Below are positions 1 through 12,600 of a stretch of 64,000 bases of DNA, one piece after another. Position 1 is the stretch's first letter. Each line of letters starts with the position of its first letter. Source of the stretch: Protonemura montana (taxonomy: Eukaryota; Arthropoda; Insecta; Plecoptera; Nemouridae). The stretch is from positions 4,502,001 to 4,566,000 of the forward strand of contig OX387608.1 of NCBI GenBank assembly GCA_947568835.1, given 5' to 3'. Below the pieces are notes generated by a model. That model was not told the origin of the DNA. It saw only the letters and a program-made list of their open reading frames with translations, and did no database searches. The position numbers were made by a program, and so were the translations under genes.

Positions 1-2599
1 GAGTTTTTGCGACCCTTCCCCCGCGTACCTGCTCGTCGGGCCGCGACCATCCCAGACGAGCTGCCGCCGGGTGGTTTTTGCCACAACAATAGCATCGTTT
101 ACTACAGTCGGCAAAATTCAGACCTTTATCTGCAAAACTTGTCATATCCGCGTCAAAACTGGCGATTTACCTGACGTTGCTTGGAGAGCTGTGTCGGCGT
201 TAAAAATACCAAAATGCAATTCCTCAAAATGTCAGAAGCTCGATTCCGACAATTATCAAATAACTTGGCTAGCCGGCATAGGTATATTCTTTTCCACTAC
301 CCGGGCTGTCGATCGTCATTGTTACTTACGAAGTGAATTACCGCCATCAAGTGCAATCTTGACTTTTTACAATTTCAGCAGTAGTTGAAAATGTGGTGGA
401 ATCACCCTGGATGATTTATCTTTCCGTGCGTACCGTACCTATCCACCCGGCCACGGCCATCCTTGGGCTGCTATCATCGCGTGATTTATTTGCACAGCTA
501 GTAATTCAGTGCTATAAATGAAAACGATGCCGTCTTTAATGACTGCAGTTGGGAATATTCAGATTTAAACATGAGCAACTTGACGTGTCCGCGTCAATAG
601 TTGCCATGGAAAATCTGACGTTTTCCTTTTTAACGTATTCTTTGTGTACAGCAACAATTTCGACCTTTCATTTCAAATGGCCGTCGATCGATAGCGATCA
701 AGTTTGCACCCGCGACCACGTGTTTCCCATACTTTTGCATACACCTGTTTTAATCTTCGTTCCAAACTAGCTATTCACACTCTTACATTGTATAAGTTAA
801 GCAAATTAACCGTGAGTGGTCGTAAGCAGCAAAGTCAATAGTTGTCGATGTTGGAGCAAAAGTTCCGCGGTGTTTGAAATGGCGCAACAAATTAATTCTT
901 AATCGACTTGCTGATAATTTAAGATAAGCCAGTGCCATAATTATAAATCAAAAAGCTACATTTGTGGAATTTCTTGCAGTATCAGCAGTCAGCACCGGGT
1001 TTAGTCTCTGATATGAACATTTTGACAGCCATGACCGCATATTACGGTCGTGGGAAATTATTTCAGGCTGTACGTCATTGAAAAACGAGTGTTATTCCGA
1101 ACATCAAAAAATGTAAGCATTTAGAGCGGGCAAGCAAGTGCACAGATGTCAGATACAGCAACCGAGTCGCTAAAGTGAACAAATCATCACCTTGCCTGTT
1201 GTCTATTACTCGAGCGGAGAAATTGAGAGAAGTTCCCCGATTCAAACTCAGCGCTACGCGCGTTGGTATGTGCTTCTAGCGCGCGACTTGGGTTTCATGA
1301 ACTACGGGTCTTTTAAACTCGGCGCGTATCCGCTCGTACAAAGAACCACTAGCGCAGTGGTGCGGTTCTTATGCACTACGGTTTTTTCGAATTCCGCGGT
1401 ACCTACAGCGGTTTGCTACTACTAGCGCCGCTTTCCTATTCCGTAACACCGTTGAGTACTAAGAAAGTCCCGAGCCCACCTGCTCTGCCTTGGGCTACGT
1501 ATCTCCCTGCTATATGTAGTATGACAAACCCAACCGAATCTCCCAACGTTAGGTGTGACTATTACCAACCACGCAACTGTAATTTTGAAAGTAAATCCCC
1601 AAAATCAAAATTGAGGGAACTTGGAAAAAAATATTGTCTCTGTAACTTGCAGCTTTAAATTACTTGTACATTTTTCCATTTTTATTTTCCTTACGAGTGT
1701 GAAAAGTACCTACAGTCTGCTCCATATACATGCCCTGAATTAAAAACACAAGCAACACAAAATTAAAATGAGGGTCCATATCTGACTAGCAAGGTAGATT
1801 TTTCTACCTCTCCATTTATTACAGTAATTTTGTTTAAATTTCCATGGTAATTTATTGTCGAGTATTATTCCTACTACATTTTTCGGAACATTTTTCGGAA
1901 CAGAGAATTATATTGACACTAAAGTTGTTATTCATTTGAATTTTCTATTCAACGTTTCAGGATAAATATTTTAGAACCATGCACAAGTAACCACGTGAGA
2001 ATGGTTTGAGAATTTCGGTCACAGTGGAATAGGCCGTCGGTGAAAAATAATTTGTTTCATAAGGACCGTAAGTTTTTTTTCTTTAATTAAAGACAGTTTG
2101 AAAGAATTTTATGTTTTGTTATCCCATTACACCAATAAAAAAACTTGCAAACAGTTGGGATAATTTTCCAGGAATTTGGAAATCAAAGATCAGTGTTTCT
2201 ATCTGATGTAAAAAATACAAAATAACTGACTTTGTTACCTATGGCTAGAATCCACATTAACCAAGGAAAATGTAAGATCGTCTGCAAAAAGTTGTTTCTC
2301 TATCCAAACGTCCTGCTCCCTGAGCTCCCGCAGGGTTATGTTTTTTACCAAAGTATTTAGAGGCTTCACTGGGTTCAGTCATTAGTTGTTCTCCTTCTCT
2401 CCTGTTGAGTAGCCAAAACCTTTGAAGTTATCTGGAATCACACTTTTTAAATAAGTTCCTATCACTGATATAATTATCAGATAAATTAAATTAATTAAAA
2501 AGTTTTGTTGTTGAGTGGGCAGAGATAGAGTGACAATGTCAATGGTAAAGTTTATGGGAGAAAGACAGCCACCAAATTACTACTTTACCTGCAAAAATG
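1..2599. other. Intergenic sequence with no supported gene
   Basis: No open frame here has domain character or convincing splice sites; frames of 70-105 codons are short and compositionally random. A small imperfect hairpin with AAGAACC/GGTTCTT arms lies near 1340-1370. The part after 1650 is AT-rich. Confidence 0.5.
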
Positions 2600-2604
2600 G
2601 AGGG

Positions 2605-2835
2605 TGCCAGAAGATTTCGTTGAGAGGAGTTACTGTCGTACAAAATTTTATTTCGTTATTTCTCGCAGATTACTTGCATTTTAGACTGGTTTACGCTCAT
2701 ATTAACTTTTTTAAGTTCACCTCAACGATTGATATACATCTCACGATATTTTGAGTCGTAATTATTTAATTGCAGATTTTTGTTAAAAAGTATAGCCGCA
2801 ATCGCCATAGGGTTGCCGCGTCGTTTGCTCAACAG
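2605..2835 (+). repeat. Dispersed repeat family X, copy 1
   Basis: This stretch shares its core (TTATTTCTCGCAGATTACTT, then a GACTGGTTTACGCTCA block, an ATATTTTGAGTCGTAATTA block and TTTGTTAAAAAG) with copies at 11385-11600 (plus), 41680-41925 (minus) and a fragment at 37240-37335. It has no coding capacity and no poly-A tail. The family is not one I can name. This copy supplies a possible AATAAA (minus strand, 2647-2652) about 230 bp beyond the stop of the neighbouring transposase-like gene. Confidence 0.75.
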
Positions 2836-2879
2836 ATAGCTCAACATTAACGTTTTCTCACCAGCTATAACCTAAGCAC

Positions 2880-5237
2880 TCAACAGTCATGTCTTACAGT
2901 TTCACGGTCGTTCACTTCAACTTCGACAACAAATTCAGGTTCGATTAGTTCTAGAACTTGAACCTTTTTTCCCTTCATCCAAAAGTATATCAGGTTGTTT
3001 AAAACTTGCATTCGTTCCTGAAACTCCTGGCCTCTAGCACGGGAACCGATAATAGCAATGCTGCTGGTCAGATCGAGAATTTCTTCGTAATTCTTGGAAG
3101 TCTGCAAATTTTCATCCTCTGAATCAGCTTCTACGACTCTTTCCAGTGGCTTCTCGGACAAATAGTAACTACGGGTCCACCGTTTCGTACACAGTTTGAT
3201 GTCAAAAAGTTCATCTTGCGTATGCTTCCGGACAAAAAATATGTGCTGACACGGTAAAGACAACCACATAAAGAACGAGCACTCGCAAGTAACGTGATTG
3301 GCAACAAATTCTCCAGACGTTGTCTTGAACAGAAAATTGGACCCATCCGAAGTTTCAAGCGGGCCCTTTTCGAGGTTTTCTATTTGTTTGAATTGTGTGT
3401 CAACCAAACTAAATGCAAAATCAGTCAAATTCTCAGAAAACTTTGCCATAGAAGACATTTGACTGTAGTTGTTGAATTTTGTCTGCATCAAAGAAAATGC
3501 TTGATTATCACATTCTACCCGTTGAATTGAAACCTGAGCGAACAAGCCGATCAAAAATTGTTTCAGCGTAGTAAACCTGCGTGTTAGTGAGTGAAACTTT
3601 TTGCACAAAGTTTCGACGCGGCGAAAGAAGTCGTCAAAAAATACGCATACTCTGTGCGAATATCCGTAGACCCACTGAGTACGAATGACGTGCCAGTTTC
3701 TGTTGAAATAATCCCCAACTTTTTGAGGTAAAGTGTCCACCATTTCACAATACACACTATCGTAGGCTTGTTCGTTGGGAGAGTCCATGAGCTTTTGCAA
3801 GTAGCCTTTACTCACAATCTCTTCAGCTTGGGTCACGCCCAACTTCCTTGTGTTTACATCCTGCCTGAAGCTTTGAGCCACGTGGTACCGGCAGATCAGC
3901 GAAGTCGCTGTCGGAAAGTGACGTGCGAGAACTGCTCTTCTACTGGCGTCTTTGTCAGTCATGATGATCGAAGTGACCGACCACCTGCGATTCTGCTTCT
4001 TGAATGTGTTCGCCACCCATTCAAAACTATCGTCGTCATCGGAGTAGAGCAACGCAGCTGCGACAATGTCACAGACACCCGCAGGGTTCACCACAGTGAA
4101 TAAACACACGGTCACACAAATTTTCACAAGTCTAAAAGTGCAGTCCACAAAAAGCATCTCCGGATATGCATCAAACGTTTCTTTCATAACTCTGTCTTGA
4201 AAAAATGTTGCTTTCAACTTGTTTTCTGGGTTTGATAAAGTGTCCACATTGCACCCATTTTCTATATTAAGTAATTCCATACAATTTTCAAAGACGTTTT
4301 CTGTCTCCAACGTTTCCATCGGGATGGGTTGTGGTGAATTATCAACTGAGACAGCATTTAAGTTTACTTGAGGTTTTGATATTTTGGTAATTCTTTTCTT
4401 GATGGCTTGTTTCTGAGTATTGGGGCTAGATTCTTCTTTTGCTTCATGACGGGACTTTCGTTTACGTAAGAACTGCTTGAAGATATGTCTGAAACAATAT
4501 TGAAAGAGGGTAGTGAATTTGATAATTTAGGTATACATTTAACAGGAACTTAATATAAATTTTATGTATTGATTCATTTTAAAAAAGAAGTTCATAGGAT
4601 TTCGATCATAAATAGGATCGATAAAGGATCTTTACTAGCATAATATATAGGTACCTGTGAATCTTACTATTAAATATGCACATTTAAATATCAAAATTAC
4701 CTGCTGGCAATGGGATGATTGTGAACTGAACTTTCAGATTTTAAAAAGAGTGATTGGCCATCTTCACTCAACATAAAAAGCAGGAAAGCACCACAACCAT
4801 TTTTGAATGAACTGAAAAATTAAAATGAATGTAGGAATAAGATATTAACATAGAAAAATATATTATAAAATACATTTATAAATAATATAATATATTATAA
4901 AATTGTATATATTGTAAAATTATATATATTGTAAAATTATAGATTATGTATTACCTGATATTACTTACGAAGATTTCCTGGTACTGTGCACACTCTTCTT
5001 GGAAACAAATTTTTTTCCACCATGGTTGCATGCATACTTCACAAAATAATAATGTAAATCCTGATTGCATGTGGCCGCTCGAGGAATCGTTTTAGCCGCG
5101 ATGCGCAAAGTTCGAACGTCTCGTTTCCAAAATATTGTACACGACTGCTCCATGTGTACCGCCAACTGCTCTTCAAGCTTTTCCAAAGAACAGAACTTGT
5201 CGCCTTTCTTCAGCAATTTGGCTATTACCTCTTCCAT
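2880..5237 (-). CDS. MULE-transposase / SWIM zinc-finger protein, ZSWIM3-like
   Basis: Three exons (5237-4969, 4811-4701, 4488-2880) join in phase with GT-AG sites and give 662 aa. Residues 1-126 form a FAR1/FLYWCH-like DNA-binding module: VKYACNHGGKKF, then a second part ending in the hallmark VHNHPIASR, which is split across exons 1-2-3. A basic linker follows. From about residue 215 comes a Mutator-type DDE domain with an FVDCTF first Asp and a TDKDAS second Asp. A SWIM zinc finger (CEC, 11 residues, then PCQH) lies near 526-548. The layout matches animal ZSWIM1/ZSWIM3-type genes, which are thought to derive from MULE transposases. The intact frame with two introns, and no terminal inverted repeats that I could see, point to a domesticated host gene; a young or multi-copy element cannot be excluded. 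If host-owned, it is probably a nuclear DNA-binding protein. The start is the only upstream in-frame ATG giving the complete first module. Confidence 0.82.
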
Positions 5238-6622
5238 TGTTTAGTTGGTTCGAATGTGCAATAAGACATTAGGTAAACTCAGTGCTCATATTACACCTAG
5301 CCACATTTGCATTGTACAATCCTAGAAAAGAGATAGGTGTACAATGCTTAACCTAGAAATAGTGACACATGAGTGTCACATGAATGTCTTTGAGCCAGAC
5401 ATCACGTGACACATTTGTATGCACAGGAATTCAAATGCTTTACATATGCATTTTCCTTCTTTTCTCTTTTTTGGGAACTTCAACCCCTAGCCCCCCTAGC
5501 TACTCCTTCGGCAATGTTCGTTCACCAAATATTCTTCTCGTTTGGTAGTGTAATAATTTTGCCAAAAATTAGAAGCCAGAAAAACAATTACTGCAAAATT
5601 CAAAACAATGCGTCTGGCTTTAGTCTCTAAAATCTGCATTTTAGAAACGTAACATTTTAGAAAACATTCCAAACGATTTGTGTGCAAAAATCCAGAGGGT
5701 TACAAGAAACTTTACTGAAAACTTTTATTGAAATAGGAGCAGTTATTTGCTCAGTAGAGCGTAAACAAACACAAACTCACACTATTTTTTTGAGGATTGT
5801 CAAAATTAAGATCTTGCTTCGCTTGCTACGCTCATATAAAACAGAGAATGGCACATTCCTAGAATTTAAAGTAAAAATAGGGGGAGCTTATCACACTTGT
5901 GAACAAAATTTTAATGGCATGTCTTAGACCAGTGCTTAGACCAAATATTGTTTCTCAAACTTTCTTCAGCAAACCTTATCTGTAACCTGTTGTAAATCTG
6001 CAGACGATTTTGAACATTGGCTTACAATGGTTATTCCTCTTTAATTGTTGCACATTTTCTGCATCCTTTTTATTGAATACTGATATTTTGTTAGTATATT
6101 ATAAATAATATTGACCAAATATATTCTTGGGTATTGTCGTTGATTATTCTTTCTCGAGCTTGAAGCTCATTATATCTAGATTTCTTAGAAGAGAGAAGAA
6201 GCACCAATTTTCTTCTCCCAGAAGTTGCAGTCCTATGCTCTTTAGCCTATTGCCTCTTCATTAGCCTCTTCAGTCCTATAATATGTAGCCTATTGGCACA
6301 CTATTTGCATTGTTGATAAATGTTGTGGAAAATATAACCCGGGTAAAAAATACGAAAAAAAAAAAACAGCATAGTACAAAATCTATTTTTACTTACTAAA
6401 ATGTGTATATGTTTTATTTTCATGTAACATTTCTGATGCATCTCAAATTGACTATGCACAAAATGGCAGTTTTTGTTGGTTTGGATGTTTTGAAATTGTT
6501 CTCCCAAAAATATTATTTTTTTATCAGATTTTTAGCAAGGCTTACCCAGTATTTGGGCCAAGAGCCTCACAGGGGCAAACAATTGGTTTTAGATATTCAC
6601 CGCTATAAATAAAAATTACCGT
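5238..6622. other. Intergenic AT-rich sequence
   Basis: Lies between the start of the ZSWIM-like gene and the stop of AHI1. The only signal noted is a minus-strand AATAAA at 6413-6418, about 205 bp beyond the AHI1 stop and a plausible polyadenylation signal. No coding region or recognised repeat was seen. Confidence 0.5.
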
Positions 6623-9600
6623 TTAATTTCTACCTTCCAACTGTGATCTTTGGTTATTAATAGAACGTCTTCTGCTCCGTGCATCTTCCTTTTTTCCTCC
6701 TTCTCGACACGGGGTTGAATTCTCCGAAACACGTCCACTTCTTTTCGACGGTGTCGTCGATAAAAACACTTGATCCATTCTCTCGATGATGTCGACTAAC
6801 TTCAATCGACCAGCACCGTTTTCCAAATGCAATTCAGCTTTAGATTCATTCGAGTTTCCATTTCTTAGCTCAACTAAACTAGAGCCGGTCACTTTTCGCT
6901 TAGAAAAATCATCACTCTTCATCACCGAATCATCTTGAGCGACAACCTCTGCTTGTTCGTCAGCTTCATCGTGTATTGACTCCGAATTTACAAGTTCGAG
7001 CGCTCTCCTCCCCAACAGCTGCAACCCGAGCTGCCTTCCATCTGTGTTCCTGTTAAACAACCAAAATAAATTATTGATTAAATGTTGTTAATATAAAAAA
7101 ACAAAAAATTAATATATTTATAATGATATGTGTGTAATATCTTGGTCACAATGAGTCAGATGATTTGGCAAAGCACTTTATAAAGGTTGTGGGAATTCAC
7201 TACAGAGAAAAATTTGATTCAGCAATTTTAAACTCGTATCATTTTTAATTGTTATGAAGTGTTTTGTTGTTTAAAATGGTTTTTAATTGCAATAACGAGG
7301 AAACTATATGTACATGATTAGTTGATTTGTAATGTGCCAAAGTGCTGGGATAACGAGTATGTTGATTTGTAATGTGTCAAAGGGCTGGGATAGCGAATAT
7401 GTTGATTTGTAATGTGTCAAAGGGCTGGGATAACGAATATGTTGATTTGTAATGTGTCAAAGGGCTGGGATAACAAGAATATGTTGATTTGTAATGTGTC
7501 AAAGGGCTGGGATAACGAATATGTTGATTTGTAATGTGTCAAAGGGCTGGGATAGCGAATATGTTGTTTTGTAATGTGCCAAAGTGCTGGGATAACGAAT
7601 ATGTTGATTTGTAATGTGTCAAAGGGCTGGGATAACAAGAATATGTTGATTTGTAATGTGTCAAAGTGCTGGGATAACGAATATGTTGATTTGTAATGTG
7701 TCAAAGGGCTGGGATAACGAATATGTTGATTTGTAATGTGTCAAAGGGCTGGGATAACAAGAATATGTTGATTTGTAATGTGTCAAAGTGCTGGGATAAC
7801 GAATATGTTGATTTGTAATGTGTCAAAGGGCTGGGATAACGAATATGTTGTTTTGTAATGTGTCAAAGGGCTGGGATAACGAATATGTTGTTTTGTAATG
7901 TGTCAAAGGGCTGGGATAACGAATATGTTGATTTGTAATGTGTCAAAGGGCTGGGATAACGAATATGTTGTTTTGTAATGTGTCAAAGGGCTGGGATAAC
8001 GAATATGTTGTTTTGTAATGTGCCAAAGGGCTGGGATAACAAATGTGTTCATGGAGAGTATACTGGAGAGTATGGAACTTACCGAGCGGGAGTGGCTGGC
8101 CGCAGAATTTCCACTATCGCAGCCGACCACTCAGGCTCGGTAAGTTCCATACTCTCCATTTACTTTCCCTATCAACATATTTGATATGTATCTAATTTGA
8201 GTAGACTTTTAAAACTAGGAGCACAGATTCTAGGAGGTTTCTCTTTCCCAACATCTAGTTAAGTCCCTTACTCTTTTTTTTTATGTACTAGATGGAAGAA
8301 AAGTAAATAAATAAATAAAAATGGAGTTTTTCCCTAATTAGGCTACGCTCAGTTCAAAATGGTTAACCATTAACCTCGGACAAAAGCTAACTATAGAAAC
8401 AGTTCACTGATCAAAAACGTTACTTTTCGAACGCGGCCACCACGACCCCGTTGGGCGTGCTGCCGGAGCAGAATGCGACGACGTGATCGCGTGGATGGAA
8501 GGCGACTGTGCTAGCGCCGCGGTGGAAACCGAGGGAAGCGTAGACGGCCGTCTGCTCTCCGGTGTCTGCGTCCCAGACACATACCGTGCCAGTCTCGCTG
8601 GCCGCGAGGACCAGACCTCCGCACGGAGACATGCACGCGTGTGTCTGCACTCTGAGTACAGATGGGGTAGTCAATTTGAGGTAATTAATTGTGGGGTTTA
8701 AAGGCATGTCGATTTGATGGTCAATTGTGCCTGATACAATTTTCTGAGAATGTAGTACTTTCGTTGGCTTGTGGAGGATACCCCGTAGCTACCCAGGATA
8801 CCCCAAAGCACAGAAAGAAGAAACGGAAGGTAGCAAGCGATGAAACAAGAAATGACGAGAAGGAGAGGTGGTGAAGTGAAAGTAATAGAGATATAGATCG
8901 CACAGATCTTGACAGCGACGGGGTTGGCTAGTCTTGGTCTTGGTCCTCACCGGGAGTCTGTCTGGTATAGGAGACCTTGATGACGTCCCAAATCATCGAG
9001 AACTCCTTCACCACGTCAAGGTGCTAGACACAAAGGGGTTGGTCTGTTTGCTATTATGGTCAATGCATTGACAGTGATGTAGGAGTCAATGTACGTGGGT
9101 GTGTTTATTTACCAAGGCTTCACAAATGCTAGTAAGGATAAGAATTAAAGAGGTGGAATAAGATGAAAAAAAAAAATGTTTTACAAAATGTAGCCAATCT
9201 AAGCTGAAAATTTGATGTAAATTGGTCCAATCGTTTGGTCATTAGCTTGCAAACAGACACAAAAAAATCTGGTTTCCAAATTGAAAATTCGCTTTGCTAA
9301 TTGAATAATCCAATCGAAAGTCCCTAAGAAAGTGAGTGAACTTTCACCTGTAGTTGAGTGCTCCGTGAAACCACTGTATGACGCTGCCGGTGGCCAGGTC
9401 CAGCATCCGAAGCAGACTGTCCCGGGCATGGACCAGGAGTCGTTTGCCCCCTGGATGGCATGCTACCGAGTTGATCACTACATCCCGGAGTTCCCTCACT
9501 CTCAGCTCCCTGCAAGCAAGCGGGACAACAACGGTGTAACTCGTCCATGTTTTCTGTTTTGTGGAGAAAAACTGTAGGGCGAATTACCAACACAATTTAT

Positions 9601-12600
9601 TTTCTTCAGTCTTTGCCGACGGTTTATCTGTGTCTAGCTCTGTTATCTCGGATACTGTACCAACCTCGGCGTGAGTTTCTTTCGGCGTTCCACCGACGGC
9701 CAGACCAGGATCCTGCCGATGCTGTCAGCGGAAATCAGGCCACCGCCGCGATCGAAGCACATGGAGGTCACCAAGCCGGTGTGCTCCTCAAGCTCCTCCA
9801 GCAGCTGCAACCCAGAAACAATGAGACAGGTGTAGGCTAGCGCGTCGATATTGGCGGGAAATTTAAACAACCCAGCAATATAACTTATTAATGAAACTGT
9901 TCACAACTGGGTTTGTGAATGCTAAGAAAACACATCAAATTTTCCCAACATTTTGTAACTTGTGCCTGTTACTTCATTAAGGGTGATAGCAGTCACCCTA
10001 CCGCTGCTATCAATAGGAATTTCAACCCTATATTAACAAATGATTCTTTTATCCAAGCTAATAATAAATTACATCAAATAAATTAAATAGCAGGCAAACT
10101 GCGTGTCCAGACCGCTACATTGCTGCGCTTAAGGAATCATTGGTCACAGCTACCGTAAGTCTTCGTGCCCTTGCGCGAATAATTCATACCAGGAACGTGT
10201 CGAGCTCGGCGGTTTTGCCCCAGATGCGCAGGATTTTGTCGCTGCAGCCGGTGACGACGCAAGCCTCCCGCGGGGAAAATCTTGCACAGTAAACAAACGC
10301 TGGGTGCGGCAGAAGCTGAAACCACAATCGACTCATCGTCCCTTTCGTTGGAAATCATCGCTGCGTTTGTGAGACTTACCAAGCCGTGAGCGTACCGACA
10401 ATCTAATGCTGTGAAGCGAGGGGGGATTTACTTGATTGCGTTTGCAGCTTGAAGCTCTATCAACTGAGCTATCTAGACACACAGAATCCAGCTTTGCATT
10501 CTTAGCAGGATACCATAAATCCTTAATATGGTCAATTAAAGGCAATGAAAAATAGTTGCAATAGACCAGACTGTAGATTATGGTAAGATGTAAATCACCA
10601 GCATCGACCTGGAAAGAGTGGAACAACTCAAGATAGCATAGTCCAAGTAATGGTTACTGTGTTTTGGAGTTTCTGCAATACCCAGCAATCACAATAAAGA
10701 AGCCAGGTTTTGTCTGACCTGCACGAGAGCGCCTGTGGCAACCTCCCAAACACACGCCGTCCGATCGGCCGAAGCCGAGAGCAGCTGTGAGTCGTCCGGT
10801 GACCAGTCAAGGTCGTAGACGAGCCCCAGATGACCGGCAAGCCTAACCGGAGCCGGCGTCGAGCCCGGGCTACCGTCCGGCATCTGGGGGCACAACGATG
10901 TTGGCATTTAGTTAGCTGTACGTTAGTCCATTGGGTTTGGAGTCGTATTCATGGTCCCTTAACTAACAATAAGATTATAAATGGAATCAAGCTAGCAATC
11001 CTGCCTTCAAAAAGAGGATGGTAAAATTCCGAGCAGGAAGACAGATTCATGGCCCGGATGAGTTCCTTCCACCTCATCTTGATGGAATTAAATAGATTTA
11101 GCTATGTAAACACTGGAACCTTGACTTGATTTATAACCAGGAAATAGCTTTTAAATTCTAAACAATGAAATAAATAAATGGGTGGTACAAGTTTACCCTG
11201 CAGATAGCAAACAGCCCTGCAGGTCTGCAATGTGCAACAAAAATAAAAAAAAACTATACATTTAATATGAGAGAAATTATTGTGTTCATTCCCCTTGAAA
11301 GATATTGCCATTGTGTTTATAAGTTTAGTCTGAGTCCCACCCAGCGTTCATAGTAGAATATCTTTGGGAAAACCTGCCGCGAGACCTGCCGGGAGATGGA
11401 GTCTCCGCCGTTTAGAGTGTAAAAAGTAATTTTGTTATTTCTCGCAGATTACTTCCATTTGAGACTGGTTTACGCTCAATTAATATTTACAAATACTTAA
11501 TTCAACGATATACGTTTCGATATTTTGAGTCGTAATTATTTAATTGTAGAGGTTTGTTAAAAAGGACAGCTGCAAGCGCCATTAGTTTGCTCAGCAGAAC
11601 ATTTAGCATCTGGCTCTCTGACTTAATCAAGATTTGCAAATTGAAAAGCTCAGACAAGCTGGCCTACGTATTCCAGTAGACTATAAAATAAGCCACCAGA
11701 CTTAGCTAGGCAATGCTAGACCATAGGCTACGTTTAATATTAGCTCAACTACTCTGACAAATACCACATCGACCCGAAATCGACTCACATGTATCACGAC
11801 GATCGCGTGGTCAGCGTCCCTTGCGCGAGTCGCGCAAGCAAGGTGCCGCCCACCGCGACTGAACGCCAGCGTAAAGCAGCCTTCAGTTCCCACTGCAACG
11901 TCTCTTACGATGACAGTGTTGGGAAGCTTGCAAGACTGTCCTGGCATGCGCGACCACCGAGAGTGCCAGTCGACAGCAGGGGCGGCAGGGGGCGGACTGG
12001 AGGAGGGCGGGCCGCTGGGGGTGGAGTCCTCGGGGAGCGTGTCTTGGCTGGGGGCAAGCTCGCCTGGTAAAGTGGGCAGGCCAGATAACAGAGGGATGTT
12101 AGTTATAATGTGATAACAAATAAAATTTTATTTATTGTTAGCTTGGACTAAAGAATCGGTTGCTTCTGTAGGGATTAAACAAACAGTTTTTAATGTATGC
12201 TTAGGCAAAGTTAGATATGTTTTCAAATTTCTTCGAGAACGTAGCCATGATGGCCTTTAACTGGTCGTTCCAAAGGTGTGATAAAGTGGAAGGTGTACGT
12301 TGAGTACTACATATGAATGAATGACACAATAATAATAATTTATTTAATTAAACTACTAGTCTGTTGGTATTTACTTATTTGTCTGTGTTTCTAGCTCCAA
12401 TCTTCAGAAAATATTGGCGGAAAGAGTGAAAAGAGTGCCAATGGGTTAGTACAGCAAACGTAACGGGGAGAAAGAAAAAAATGAATCTAATCGACGTTGC
12501 GACACTGGTTGCACTAGGTGTGTATTTAAAGAGATATAAGAATAATTGTAAGGTACAAATAAAAGGGTATAATAGTGACATAGGTAGGTATTTTTTGGAA

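Noticed and set aside
7321-8041. CRISPR-like or coding array (open frames of up to 95 codons with repeating peptides)
   Set aside because: Units are contiguous with no unique spacers, and the open frames arise only because the repeat lacks stops. It lies in an intron of a eukaryotic gene.
8790-8874. Basic peptide resembling a nuclear localisation signal (PKHRKKKRKV)
   Set aside because: Plus-strand frame inside an AHI1 intron, with no exon signals; chance.
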